A DNA stretch of 64,000 nucleotides. Source: Levilactobacillus spicheri DSM 15429. GTDB taxonomy: Bacteria > Bacillota > Bacilli > Lactobacillales > Lactobacillaceae. Shown here piece after piece: positions 8,617 through 17,824 of the stretch (position 1 is the stretch's first letter; each line of letters opens with the position of its first letter). The stretch is taken from NCBI RefSeq assembly GCF_001435095.1, contig NZ_AZFC01000015.1, positions 135,864 to 199,863 on the forward strand. Direction: 5' to 3'. The notes below the pieces were generated by a model. It ran no database searches. It was given only the letters and a program-made list of their open reading frames with translations, and had not been told where the DNA came from. Made by a program: the position numbers and the translations under genes.

Positions 8617-8880
8617 AAATCGTCCTTATGTGTAATTACATAAGGACGATTTCCCGTGGTGCCACCTCGTTTTGTGATGGACTCACGCCCACCAGCTCCG
8701 TAACTTCTCCCGCAGGAAAAGTCGGTGACGGTAACGGGTCACGAATCGAGCTAACAGCTTGCACTGATAGCCAGCACCCAGGCTCATCTTCGTCGTGAGG
8801 TTGTCACCCACCTTTTCAGCTGCCGGTGGTCTCTGGTTGTGAGCGGAAACGACTACTCTTCCTGGTATTGCGTTGAACGA
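8617..8880 (-). promoter_or_regulatory. T-box riboswitch leader of oppA copy 2
   Basis: It has the same layout as the first leader: T-box AGGTGGCACCACG (8655-8667), terminator stem AAATCGTCCTTATG / CATAAGGACGATTT (8617-8652), loop-E AGTA, and the identical specifier-loop strand GAAGATGAG (8783-8791). The apical parts differ while both strands of the specifier loop are kept. The two oppA genes should therefore answer to the same tRNA, most likely tRNA-Met. Confidence 0.9.
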
Positions 8881-9264
8881 TGCACTTCGAATATGCCCCC
8901 ACATTAATCCGGTTTGAAAGGGTTGTCAACCGCAACATTTAGGTTAGTGGGTGATGGACCAGGGCAAAAATGATGGGTAACTTATAGAAGAATTATGCAG
9001 AAAATTTTTTATGAATTTTTTTGCATAAGGGGGCAATGGAACTGGCGAGGCGAAGGATTTTCAGGGGACGGCCGTTGCGAAAAATATGCAGGTCCCCAAT
9101 AATTGATTGCTAGCTTATTATTAATAATAAAATTAAAATAGTAATCATTCAGTGCAACCGCTTAGTTGGATAATTGTCAGGCAACAAAATAGTCGTTGGT
9201 GATGGTTGATGATATAATTCATATAATAAAAGATGTGCGTGTCAAGAATGAGGAGGACGTCAAG
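8881..9264. other. Gene-free stretch before the BspA-type gene
   Basis: It becomes AT-rich toward the right end (TATTATTAATAATAAAATTAAAATAG near 9117-9142) and presumably holds the promoter of the surface-protein gene and, at its left end, that of the second T-box. No further gene or clear hairpin was seen. Confidence 0.5.
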
Positions 9265-12012
9265 ATGCGGTATCAATCGGCAATTCTATTGATGGGGCTG
9301 ACTTTGGGGGGCTTGTTCGTGGGGACCACCGTTGCGGCGGCACCGGCCATTCCGGCCCAGGCGGCAGCGGCCACCACGACCCGGCAAGGCACGATTGGCG
9401 AGGGGGTGCACTGGACCCTCAAGGATGCGGACAGCGTCGGGTATGAGTTACACCTGAATGGCGGGACCTTACCAGATAATCCGGTCGATTTAGATGAATT
9501 GGTAAAGCCCGGACAGAACGTTTGGGATACTGATAACCCGTGGATCAACGACATCTTTAAGCAGTCGAACGTTAGCAATCATGCCATTGTGAAGATTGTC
9601 TTCGATGGACCGGTCAAGACGGGACAGAATGCTCAGTTCTTATTCGGAGGCTTACGGAGTCTCAAGGCCATCGAGCATCTCGACCGGCTGGACACCAGCC
9701 AGGCAACGACGATGGCGGGAATGTTTTACATGGACGAGTCTCTGGATAACGCTGCTGATAATCACGAGTTAGATGTTTCCCACTTCGATACTGCGAACGT
9801 GACCGATATGTCTTACATGTTTGATGGATTGCATCAGTTGTATCAGATTGATGTGGCGGGATTTGACACCCGGCAGGTCACCACGATGAATCACATGTTT
9901 GCTGCGACGGACGGCCTCCAATCCCTGGATGTTGGGCACTTTCAGACGGGTCGGGTCACGGACATGGGCGACATGTTTTCCGGTTGTGGCTACCTTAATG
10001 ATGATATTAAGTTGAACGTTGCCAGCTTCGACACGCGGCAGGTTACCAATATGGCGGGGATGTTTTCGGCGATAGGAGCTAAAAACCTGACGCTCACCTT
10101 TGATACCAGCCGAGTCCGAGATATGTCCCGGATGTTCTGGCGGGCGAAGAACCTGACCAGCCTGGACGTCTCCCATCTCGACACCAGCCAGGTCACTAAC
10201 ATGGCGAAGATGTTCAGCGGTTTGACGCTGACGAGCCTGCCCCTGGACACCCTGAACACCGCTCGGGTCACCAACATGTACCGCATGTTTGCGGACGATA
10301 CCCAGTTGACGACCCTGACCTTGCCCAACTTTCAGACGGAAAACGTGACCGATATGGGCGGCATGTTTAGTGGCGATACCGCGTTAGCCGCCCTGGATAT
10401 CCGCAGTTTTCGGACGGGAAAAGTCGTGAACATGGCCGAGATGTTCCAGCAAGACCAGTCGCTCACCAGCTTGGACGTGAGCAACTTTGACACGCGCCAG
10501 GTCCTGAACATGCGCGGGATGTTTGCGATGACGTCACAGATTACCCGGTTGGACCTGCGCAACTTTGCGACTCCCAACGTGGTGTGGCTGACGACCATGT
10601 TCATGGGGATGAGCAACCTGCAACAAGTCGACCTTTCGTCGGCCTTTCAAACCGGTAACGTGACCGACATGACGTCGATGTTCATAATGGATCCCCAACT
10701 GACGACCGTGGACGTCTCCCACTTTGATACCAGCAAGGTCATGAGCCTACAGACCATGTTCGGGGGAGATAGCCGCCTGAAGCAGCTGAACCTGGCTAAC
10801 TGGAACCTCCAGGGGCCGCGGTCCATCGATGCCGCTTTGCAACAAAAACTGGGCGACATGCTCGATGGCTACACGGGTGCGGGCGTGGCGCTCAGCGTCG
10901 AGCGGGTCAACGAGGTGGGGATGTTCTACGGGACCGACCAACTGGCACAGCTGACGTTGGGGTCACGGACCTGGCTCAACGCGGATGACCCTGATAATTT
11001 TGCGGATGACCCTGATAACACCAACCCCATGCTGGGTAATCCGCCGGTCTCGACCGCCTACACCGGTAAGTGGCAGGCCGTGGGGAAGGGGACCCCGGCA
11101 AACCCGCAGGGACCGGACAGCCTGACTAGCAGCGAGTTGGTGACCCGGTACGGTGGGGCGACCCAGCCGGCGGGGAGCGTGACCTACGTCTGGCAGCCGA
11201 CCGATGATCACCGGCCCACGCTGCCGGTCGATCCCGGAACGCCCGTCGATCCGGAGAAGCCCGTTGATCCGGGCACACCCGTCGACCCAACGCCGGACCC
11301 GGGGACCCCGACGCCCATCGTGCCGCCAGTGAAGCCCACCCCCGAAGTGCCCGTGAACGCCAGCATCAACGCCGTGCGCAAGGTGGGTCTCTATCGCAAG
11401 CCGACCTTCACCGCGGCCAACCGGGTGACCTGGTACGCCAAGCGTCCCCGGACGCGGCAACCGCAGTTCGTGGTCACGGGGAAGGCGACCTCGCGGAATG
11501 GGGTGGCCCGCTACAAGGTCCGCGACGTCAACCGCCACTCCCGGACCTACCGGCTGACGGGGTACGTGACCACCCGGGCCGCTTACGTGCAACCGACCTA
11601 CTACGCCCGTACCCAGACGGCCAAGACCATCACGGTCCTGAATCCGCGGGGTGTCAACGGCTATCGGCGAGCGAATCTGACGGGTAAGGTCGTGCACTAC
11701 CGGCAGGGGCAGTCATTACGCGTCAAACGGCTGGTGACCTACAACCTCACGACGCGTTTCCAGCTGACCAACGGCCAATACGTCACGGCCAACCGCCAGC
11801 TGGTCCAGATGGGCCGGCAAACGATGCCGCGACGCATCACCGCGAAACGGTCCCTTTACCGTTACCGGGATGTGAACTTCCGCCGGCGGGTGGGCCACGT
11901 CAAGCCTGGACAGGCGCTGACCGTCCTGGGCTGGGATTACTCCGACCACGGCACGTTACGCTACCGTGTCGCCGGGGGCTACGTCACGGCCAACCGGCAG
12001 TTTATCCGCTGA
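9265..12012 (+). CDS. BspA-type LRR surface protein with C-terminal SH3-like repeats
   Basis: A 915-residue exported protein. The ATG at 9265 follows GAGGAGG at good spacing; in-frame GTG/ATG codons from 9196 lack a ribosome site. A signal peptide ends near VAAAPAIPAQAAA. Residues about 150-500 hold fourteen BspA/DUF285 units with the MxxMF core (MAGMF, MSYMF, MNHMF, MGDMF and so on), each with an FDTxxVT segment. A Pro-rich PVDPGTP linker follows near 650-700. Three basic modules of about 70 residues end in YVTANRQ, typical of DUF5776 wall-associated C-termini. There is no LPXTG, so attachment is probably non-covalent. BspA repeats in other bacteria bind matrix proteins; adhesion here is inference. 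Confidence 0.85.
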   Translation: MRYQSAILLMGLTLGGLFVGTTVAAAPAIPAQAAAATTTRQGTIGEGVHWTLKDADSVGYELHLNGGTLPDNPVDLDELVKPGQNVWDTDNPWINDIFKQSNVSNHAIVKIVFDGPVKTGQNAQFLFGGLRSLKAIEHLDRLDTSQATTMAGMFYMDESLDNAADNHELDVSHFDTANVTDMSYMFDGLHQLYQIDVAGFDTRQVTTMNHMFAATDGLQSLDVGHFQTGRVTDMGDMFSGCGYLNDDIKLNVASFDTRQVTNMAGMFSAIGAKNLTLTFDTSRVRDMSRMFWRAKNLTSLDVSHLDTSQVTNMAKMFSGLTLTSLPLDTLNTARVTNMYRMFADDTQLTTLTLPNFQTENVTDMGGMFSGDTALAALDIRSFRTGKVVNMAEMFQQDQSLTSLDVSNFDTRQVLNMRGMFAMTSQITRLDLRNFATPNVVWLTTMFMGMSNLQQVDLSSAFQTGNVTDMTSMFIMDPQLTTVDVSHFDTSKVMSLQTMFGGDSRLKQLNLANWNLQGPRSIDAALQQKLGDMLDGYTGAGVALSVERVNEVGMFYGTDQLAQLTLGSRTWLNADDPDNFADDPDNTNPMLGNPPVSTAYTGKWQAVGKGTPANPQGPDSLTSSELVTRYGGATQPAGSVTYVWQPTDDHRPTLPVDPGTPVDPEKPVDPGTPVDPTPDPGTPTPIVPPVKPTPEVPVNASINAVRKVGLYRKPTFTAANRVTWYAKRPRTRQPQFVVTGKATSRNGVARYKVRDVNRHSRTYRLTGYVTTRAAYVQPTYYARTQTAKTITVLNPRGVNGYRRANLTGKVVHYRQGQSLRVKRLVTYNLTTRFQLTNGQYVTANRQLVQMGRQTMPRRITAKRSLYRYRDVNFRRRVGHVKPGQALTVLGWDYSDHGTLRYRVAGGYVTANRQFIR

Positions 12013-12087
12013 TCTAAAAATGGGCAGAAAAAAAGACCACCTCGGCGTGATCTTGGCTTCAAGCTATTTTATGTAAACAGAAACGAA

Positions 12088-12135
12088 AACGGCTTTCTTT
12101 AGCATCGCGAGGTGTTAAGGAAGGTCGTTTTCTCT
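12088..12135. terminator. Terminator between convergent BspA and EAL genes
   Basis: An imperfect stem AAAACGGCTTTCTT / AAGGAAGGTCGTTTT, with T-rich sequence on both sides. It may serve both genes. Confidence 0.5.
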
Positions 12136-12790
12136 AGCCACAGTAGGGCACGGGTTTGCTGTAATAGTACCCTTGCGTCAGTTCGGCGTTGTACTCTTGG
12201 GCCAGGGCAACGTCGTCCTGGTCTTCGATGCCTTCGACGGTAAACCCGAGCTGGTACATGTCAGCCACCGCGCGCCAGGTTTTTAAGCTGCCTAACAGGT
12301 CGGCCTGCCGGTGTTGCAGCCGGAAGTTTTGCATCGCGAACTTGATGCCGTCCATGAACGGTAGAATCTCGCGAACCGCGGGATGCCAGGGGTTGTCGGT
12401 GCCGACATCGTCGAGGTTCAACTCGATGTGGTAGGCCCGGTACAAGGCGACGTACTGGTGAATCTCGGTTAACGTGGGTGCTTCGGTGAGTTCAACCACC
12501 AGCCGCAGTCCCGGGATGGATTTCTTGAGGTGAATCAGGTGACCGATCGTGTGTTGATCGGTGAACTGGGCCCGATTCAGGTTAAAGGCGATTTGGGGGT
12601 TGTCCTGGTGGTCACGAAAAATGTTCGTAATCTCTTCGTAGGACAACGACATCTGTTGGTCCATGGGAACCGCGGTAAAATCCTTGGGCGTAACCCAAAA
12701 ATCATGGCAGTAAGACCGTAATAGGAGCTCATAGCCGGCCAGCTTTTGCGTGACGGCGTTGATTTGTGGTTGTACAAAGAATCGATACAT
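12134..12790 (-). CDS. Stand-alone EAL-domain protein (c-di-GMP phosphodiesterase family)
   Basis: A 218-residue protein made of a single EAL domain with no membrane segment, sensor or GGDEF partner. The signature residues can be traced: ELL in place of EAL near residue 21, N in FNLNRAQF, E in VELTEAP, the Asp pair in LDDVGTD, K in GIKFAM, E in VEGIED and Q in TQGYYYSKPVP. Activity is therefore possible although the DDFGTG loop has become DDVGTD. The ribosome site AAAGGGG precedes the ATG. No other c-di-GMP gene lies in the window. Either it is a working phosphodiesterase or a c-di-GMP/protein-binding relic; sequence alone does not decide. Confidence 0.8.
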   Translation of the reverse strand: MYRFFVQPQINAVTQKLAGYELLLRSYCHDFWVTPKDFTAVPMDQQMSLSYEEITNIFRDHQDNPQIAFNLNRAQFTDQHTIGHLIHLKKSIPGLRLVVELTEAPTLTEIHQYVALYRAYHIELNLDDVGTDNPWHPAVREILPFMDGIKFAMQNFRLQHRQADLLGSLKTWRAVADMYQLGFTVEGIEDQDDVALAQEYNAELTQGYYYSKPVPYCG

Positions 12791-13298
12791 TGAGATTAAG
12801 ATCCCCTTTCCGTTTGACCAGAATCCCTCTGGTTACGCGTCATTATACAGCCTAATTCCGGAGAATGCGATGGAAAGCGACTATCCAATTCGGCGAACCC
12901 GTCACATTAGCTCCGAAAATTCGTCAAATTTACGGCTTTTTCGTTCGCTTATCAGGAGATTACTCGGCGGCAATTGACCGCCAGTTAACCCCGGTGGACC
13001 GGGCTTTTTGCAAGTGTTCACTCGCAGGTGAAATGCTTAAATTTTTGACAGTCATGGCGGTTTACAACTTATCTGATTTGAGAGCGATTTATATTGTGGG
13101 TTTAACTATTGTTCGAATGCTTCTATAAGTTAGCTGATTAATCGATTGATTTGTGCACCCAATCATTAAGTCGAACCGCTTTTAAGGATTGTCGCTTACA
13201 TAACTTACAATACTTACATAACTTTCGTTAAGTATACTAGTGAGCAAAGTCGCCGTACACTAAGTGCATATTAAAACAAACATACGGAGGGCACAGAC
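12791..13298. other. Gene-free stretch before the AEC permease gene
   Basis: It holds the EAL gene promoter region on the left and the permease control region on the right (direct repeats listed separately). The middle is moderately AT-rich. I see no gene, tRNA or repeat-family copy in it. Confidence 0.5.
13195..13238 (+). promoter_or_regulatory. Direct repeats and promoter region of the AEC permease gene
   Basis: CTTACATAACT occurs at 13195-13205 and 13213-13223, 18 bp apart, immediately upstream of a TATACT -10-like hexamer at 13233. Direct repeats touching the -35 region are the usual layout of response-regulator sites. The two-component system three genes downstream is the natural candidate. 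Confidence 0.5.
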
Positions 13299-14372
13299 AT
13301 GAGTGTACTTAAAGCAGTTGAATCCACATTCACAAGCGCTGCAATTATTAGTTCCATCACCTCAACAATTTTCATTATTTTATTAGGGTTTTACTTACGA
13401 CGGAAGGGAACTTTCGGCGAAAACTTTGGGAAGGTCTTAACGAAAGTCGCCTTGAGTGCGGCAATCCCAGCCCTGGCTTTTAATTCCTTCATGCAACCCA
13501 TGGACGGGGACGCGTTCCGCCAAGGGATGGGCGTTCTGGTCTGGGGAATCGTTATCTACATTCTCTTGATCTTCGTCACGCCATTCCTTTATCAACGTTA
13601 CGTGAAGGATGAACGTGAAGTGTTGGCCATCTTGACGACGTTTGGGTCCACGACCTTCTTCGGGATTCCCATCGTTGGGGCCGTCTTCGGGGCCAAAGGG
13701 GTTATGTACAGTTCCATCTTCAACATTGGTTACCGAATCTTCCTATACTCATACGCCTACATCAAGATGTCCGGCCTGAAGATGGAAGGTAAGAACATTA
13801 AGAAGATGTTCATGAACCCAATCGTGATTGCCACCTTCTTAGGTCTCTTCATGTGGTTAGGCCAACACATGGTGCCACAAGTAACGGTTCACGCCGTGGT
13901 CAACGGGGTACAAACGTCTCAATTGACGCAAGTGGCCTTTTACCGGATTGACCAGACGGCCCTGTGGCTCTACAAGCCGTTGACGTATCTGGCAAACTTG
14001 TCGTCACCACTGGCTTGGTTAGCAATTGGTGTAACGTTGGGTTCGATTTCCTTCAAGGACGCGGCTTCCGACAAGACGCCATGGTACTACGCTTTCAACA
14101 AGGTAGTTATTGTGCCATTATTGAACTTGGTAATTCTCTACCTGTTGAGTGTAACGGGTATCCTGCCTTTGAGCTACGTTGCCGTGGCAACGATTGTGGT
14201 CATGATGGCGACGCCAACCGCTTCGGTTGCCTCAGCATACGCGATCAGCTTCGACCGACAAGCCCTGATGGCCTCGAACGCGTCATTGATTTCAACCATC
14301 TTGGCAGTTGTGATGATGCCGGTTTGGATTGCTGTTCTGGAAGTCATCAACGGTTTAGGTATCTTTCATTAA
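13299..14372 (+). CDS. AEC-family (auxin efflux carrier-like) malate/organic acid permease
   Basis: A 357-residue integral membrane protein with about ten hydrophobic segments, preceded by CGGAGG. It has the AEC fold marks: an N-terminal GFYLRRKGTFGENFGKVLTK stretch, a central loop and a repeat-like C-terminal half. Bacterial AEC members include malate and citrate/lactate exchangers of lactic acid bacteria (MleP type). It is followed 22 bp later by a D-2-hydroxyacid dehydrogenase and then a citrate/malate-type two-component system, so it probably carries a 2-hydroxy- or dicarboxylic acid. The substrate is inference. Confidence 0.82.
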   Translation: MSVLKAVESTFTSAAIISSITSTIFIILLGFYLRRKGTFGENFGKVLTKVALSAAIPALAFNSFMQPMDGDAFRQGMGVLVWGIVIYILLIFVTPFLYQRYVKDEREVLAILTTFGSTTFFGIPIVGAVFGAKGVMYSSIFNIGYRIFLYSYAYIKMSGLKMEGKNIKKMFMNPIVIATFLGLFMWLGQHMVPQVTVHAVVNGVQTSQLTQVAFYRIDQTALWLYKPLTYLANLSSPLAWLAIGVTLGSISFKDAASDKTPWYYAFNKVVIVPLLNLVILYLLSVTGILPLSYVAVATIVVMMATPTASVASAYAISFDRQALMASNASLISTILAVVMMPVWIAVLEVINGLGIFH

Positions 14373-14393
14373 TTAAAGGAGTGGAGTAAAATT

Positions 14394-15392
14394 ATGGTTA
14401 AAATTACGTCTTACGGTGTTCGGCCCATTGAACGGCCCTATTTCGACCAATTAAACACGTTTGGGTTCGACATGAACTACGTCGAAGACCTACTCACTCA
14501 CGACAACGTGACGGCTTCTGAAGGGTCCGATGCGGTTCTGGTTCGCGGAAACTGTGTGGTTGACCGGCAAAACCTGCAAAAATTCGCAGATTGGGGCATC
14601 AAGTACGTCTTCACGCGGTCCGTGGGGTACAACCACATGGACTTGCAAGCGGGCGCAGACTTAGGCATCGAAATGGCCCGGGTACCGGGATATTCACCAT
14701 ATGCCGTTGCCGAATTGGCCTTGACGTTGGGGTTAAACCTCTTCCGTCACGTTAACTTAGCCGTTGACCAAACGCGGCAGGCGAACTTTACGATTAGCCC
14801 CGCAATGTTTAGCAAGGAAATCCATACTGCAACCGTGGGAATCGTCGGTGCTGGCCGAATTGGTTTGACGGAAGCTAAGCTGTACAAGGCATTAGGGGCG
14901 AAGGTCTTGGCTTACGACCCATACCCATCGGATGAAGCCAAAGCCGTGACGGAATTGTGTGAATTACCTGAATTGCTGGCTCAAAGCGACATCGTGTCCG
15001 TTCACGTGCCGTACTTCCCTGGTAAAAACGAAGATCTGATTGATGCAGACTTTGTTCACCAGATGAAAGAGGGCGCCGTCTTGATCAATACCGCTCGGGG
15101 TGAGCTGGCCAACGTTCCTGCGATTATTGCGGGATTGGACGCGAACCACTTGACGGGATATGGTACCGACGTTGTCTTGGACGAAGTGGACATTATTGGC
15201 CACAAGTTCGCTCAAGCGAGTGACGTTCCGAACGACACCGTTCGTCAACTCATGGCGCACCCGAAGGTCCTGGTAACGCCGCACGTTGGCTCCTACACGG
15301 AATCGGCCTTGCAAGACATGATCAGTATCAGTTATCAAAACTTCCACGATATCTTGACGACCGGTCAAACGAAAAACGCGATTCATCTGTAA
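14394..15392 (+). CDS. D-2-hydroxyacid dehydrogenase (D-lactate dehydrogenase family)
   Basis: A 332-residue NAD-dependent cytoplasmic enzyme that interconverts a 2-oxoacid and a D-2-hydroxyacid. The Rossmann motif is VGIVGAGRIG, the substrate Arg lies in NTARGE, and the catalytic His in TPHVGSYT. Length fits D-LDH/HicDH of lactobacilli. The ribosome site AAAGGAG precedes the ATG, and the gene is probably co-transcribed with the permease before it. Its place behind an acid permease and ahead of a two-component system suggests a dedicated role for an imported or exported hydroxyacid rather than the main fermentative D-LDH. The exact substrate cannot be read from sequence. Confidence 0.85.
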   Translation: MVKITSYGVRPIERPYFDQLNTFGFDMNYVEDLLTHDNVTASEGSDAVLVRGNCVVDRQNLQKFADWGIKYVFTRSVGYNHMDLQAGADLGIEMARVPGYSPYAVAELALTLGLNLFRHVNLAVDQTRQANFTISPAMFSKEIHTATVGIVGAGRIGLTEAKLYKALGAKVLAYDPYPSDEAKAVTELCELPELLAQSDIVSVHVPYFPGKNEDLIDADFVHQMKEGAVLINTARGELANVPAIIAGLDANHLTGYGTDVVLDEVDIIGHKFAQASDVPNDTVRQLMAHPKVLVTPHVGSYTESALQDMISISYQNFHDILTTGQTKNAIHL

Positions 15393-15403
15393 ATAAAATG
15401 AAG

Positions 15404-15435
15404 TAGCCAGCCGAGACTTTTTCGGCTGGCTTTTT
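15404..15435 (+). terminator. Terminator after the dehydrogenase gene
   Basis: Stem AGCCAGCCGA / TCGGCTGGCT followed by TTTTT, only about 20 bp before the kinase start. The permease/dehydrogenase unit and the two-component genes can therefore be separately expressed. Confidence 0.85.
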
Positions 15436-15455
15436 GCTTGTAAGGGGATGGAAAG

Positions 15456-17075
15456 ATGCAGCAGTTTAAACGCCGCTTGCCCTTTTGGGTCGTCGTCCTG
15501 GTCGTGATGACGCTTGCGATTGGCGCCTCCGTTGGTACCACGGCGCTGTTGATTCGGCACGATACGGTCGAGGCGGGGCGCAAGAGTACACAACAACAAA
15601 TTTTACGGGTGGCCAAGTCGACGGCTAGGCTGGCAACGGTCAAGCGAGTCATTACCCAGTCGAATCAGGGATCTACGGAAAATTTACAGGCCTACGTCAA
15701 GCGGCTGAACCGCCACGAACAGACCGACTTTATCGTGGTCCTGAATCGCCGCACGATTCGGTTATCCCATCCCAACAGCGATGAGGTTGGTAAACCGTTT
15801 AGTTCGTCCAAGGATCCCCAGCCCGCTTTACAGGGACATACCCACTACTCACAAAAAGCGGGGGTATTGGGCCCAGAATACCGGGTTTTCTATCCGGTTC
15901 GAAACGACCGGGGAACCGTGATTGGGGTCGTTTGCGTGGGAATCACGCAACGTAATCTGGACGATCAACTACGGCGTCAAACGAAACCCATCTTAGTGGG
16001 AGGCATCATCGGCTTGATTGTGGGGGCGTTCTTGGCTTTAGGGCTGAGTTTGTATTTGCGTTATCTTCTTTTGGGGATGACGCCCCGCGAGATTGCGGAA
16101 AAGACGACCCGCCAAGCGTTAATTGATGATTCGTTGCCCGAAGGTATCATTGCCATTAACCAACGGGGCCAAATCTTAGCTGCTAATCAAGCTGCCGAAC
16201 GTCTTTTTCGCACGTCACTACCAACTGGAATGACGCTATCACCGTATCTACAGGCGTTACTCTTTACACCATCGGCTGGCACGACAAGCGGTGGTGAGGT
16301 CGATTATCAAGAAAAACAGCTCTTGGTAACCATCAATCAGTTGACGGTCCGACATCGACACATTGGTCAGGTGGCTTTGATTCGAGATATGTCCGAGATT
16401 GCCGGGTTAGTCGACAAGCTCTCGGGCACGGAGCACTACATCTCATCGTTACGCGCCCAGACTCACGAGTTTATGAACCAGTTACAAGTCATCAATGGTC
16501 TTTTAGAACTGGAAGAATATCCCCGAGCATTGAGCTTTATTCAGCAGATTACCCAGACATACCATCAGGAAGTGGGCCATGTGTCTGACCACATTAAGTG
16601 GCCGGCGATGGTTGGCCTCATTCTGGGAAAGAGTAAAGAAGCTAAGGAACAACGGGTGACCTTGCTGGTGGACGAGGCATCAGCGGTTCCCCAGGTCACG
16701 ATGACCAACGACGTCGAAATTCTGGTGCTGCGAATCGTCAGCAATTTACTGGATAATGCGCTGAGCGCTTGTCAGTCGGTAGCGGATGGTACGGTCACTT
16801 TAACCTTACAAACTACGGCGGATGCGCAACGATTGACCATTGTGGTGACGGATAATGGGTCAGGAATCGCGCCGGAAGTCCGGCAACAGATGTTCCAACA
16901 GGGTTACTCGACCAAGGGCAGCCATCGAGGATATGGGATGGGCCTGATTACAGCAGCGGTCAGGACCTTGTCCGGCACGTTGACCGTTCAGGACTGTGAC
17001 CCGCACGGGACTAAAATGACCGTCATGGTAAACTTAACAGCGGGGGGAACGCAAGATGAAGATACTCATCATTGA
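15456..17075 (+). CDS. CitA/DcuS/MaeK-family sensor histidine kinase
   Basis: A 539-residue membrane kinase. A first membrane segment (FWVVVLVVMTLAIGASVGTTALLI) leads to an extracytoplasmic sensor of about 140 residues with GVLGPEYRVFYPVRN. A second membrane segment follows (GGIIGLIVGAFLALGLSLYL), then a PAS-like region (EGIIAINQRGQILAANQAAERLF). The SpoOB-type phospho-acceptor is in LRAQTHEFMNQL, and the HATPase has NLLDNAL and TDNGSGIAP. This is the citrate/C4-dicarboxylate/malate sensor family. It overlaps the response-regulator gene by 20 bp. With the AEC permease and hydroxyacid dehydrogenase next door, an organic acid signal is likely. Confidence 0.88.
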   Translation: MQQFKRRLPFWVVVLVVMTLAIGASVGTTALLIRHDTVEAGRKSTQQQILRVAKSTARLATVKRVITQSNQGSTENLQAYVKRLNRHEQTDFIVVLNRRTIRLSHPNSDEVGKPFSSSKDPQPALQGHTHYSQKAGVLGPEYRVFYPVRNDRGTVIGVVCVGITQRNLDDQLRRQTKPILVGGIIGLIVGAFLALGLSLYLRYLLLGMTPREIAEKTTRQALIDDSLPEGIIAINQRGQILAANQAAERLFRTSLPTGMTLSPYLQALLFTPSAGTTSGGEVDYQEKQLLVTINQLTVRHRHIGQVALIRDMSEIAGLVDKLSGTEHYISSLRAQTHEFMNQLQVINGLLELEEYPRALSFIQQITQTYHQEVGHVSDHIKWPAMVGLILGKSKEAKEQRVTLLVDEASAVPQVTMTNDVEILVLRIVSNLLDNALSACQSVADGTVTLTLQTTADAQRLTIVVTDNGSGIAPEVRQQMFQQGYSTKGSHRGYGMGLITAAVRTLSGTLTVQDCDPHGTKMTVMVNLTAGGTQDEDTHH

Positions 17076-17769
17076 AGATGATCCGATGGTTCGATTGATT
17101 AATCACCGCTTTTTGGAGCGGATTCCGGCCCTCAAAGCGGCCCAGATTACGGAATGTGAAAGTGCGGTAATGGCCAGTGACCTACCAGAGTTGCCCACCT
17201 ATGACCTCGTGTTGTTGGACATGTACCTACCGAAGATGAGCGGCACCGATTTTCTGGCGGTGCTAACGCAACGGGGCTTACATCCGCAGGTCATCATGAT
17301 GACCGCGGCTAATGATCAACAAACACTCCGGGATGCCGTTAACTATGGAGTGCTGGACTTTCTCATCAAGCCCTTCACGTTTGAACGGTTTGAACAGGCT
17401 CTGGCCAAATTCACACGGGTCATGGCGGTCGACCAGCAGTCGACGGTGTCCCAACAGGACCTGGATAGCTTGTTCTTGGGAGAGGCTACTGGTGAGGTTG
17501 ATGACCGGCCAACGGAATTACCGAAGGGCCTGGCCAAATTATCCTTGCAGCGCATCTTGGCCACAGTGAAGACCTTAGTCACAGATTTTTCTAATCAGGA
17601 CGTGGCTGACCAAACCGGTTTATCACGGGTGTCGACCAAGAAGTATCTTGACTTCTTGGTCGAGATTGGCTATCTAAAGTCGCGGGTGGTCTACCGCGGC
17701 AATGGTCGGCCGTTGACCAAGTTTTACCCCGATGCGGCCCAGCAGCAAAGCGTGAATCAGTACCTTTAA
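17056..17769 (+). CDS. CitB/DcuR/MaeR-family response regulator
   Basis: A 237-residue regulator. The receiver domain has ILIIEDDP at the start, the phospho-acceptor Asp in LVLLDMYLP, Thr in MMTAAND and Lys in LIKPF. A C-terminal winged-helix/HTH (SNQDVADQTGLSRVSTKKYLDFL) matches the CitB/DctR type. The ATG overlaps the end of the kinase gene, with GGGGGAAC upstream as a weak ribosome site, a sign of translational coupling. The probable targets are its own cluster, where direct repeats lie in front of the permease gene. Confidence 0.9.
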   Translation: MKILIIEDDPMVRLINHRFLERIPALKAAQITECESAVMASDLPELPTYDLVLLDMYLPKMSGTDFLAVLTQRGLHPQVIMMTAANDQQTLRDAVNYGVLDFLIKPFTFERFEQALAKFTRVMAVDQQSTVSQQDLDSLFLGEATGEVDDRPTELPKGLAKLSLQRILATVKTLVTDFSNQDVADQTGLSRVSTKKYLDFLVEIGYLKSRVVYRGNGRPLTKFYPDAAQQQSVNQYL

Positions 17770-17773
17770 GTCT

Positions 17774-17820
17774 AAAAAAGGAGCAGGTCACCGTCACTTC
17801 GCGGTTACCTGCTCCTTTTG
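17774..17820. terminator. Bidirectional terminator
   Basis: Stem AAAAGGAGCAGGT / ACCTGCTCCTTTT, with A and T runs on either side, between convergent genes. Confidence 0.85.
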
Positions 17821-17824
17821 TGGC

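Noticed and set aside
9196-9264. Upstream start for the BspA-type protein
   Set aside because: The added residues precede a normal signal peptide and lack a ribosome site; GAGGAGG supports 9265.
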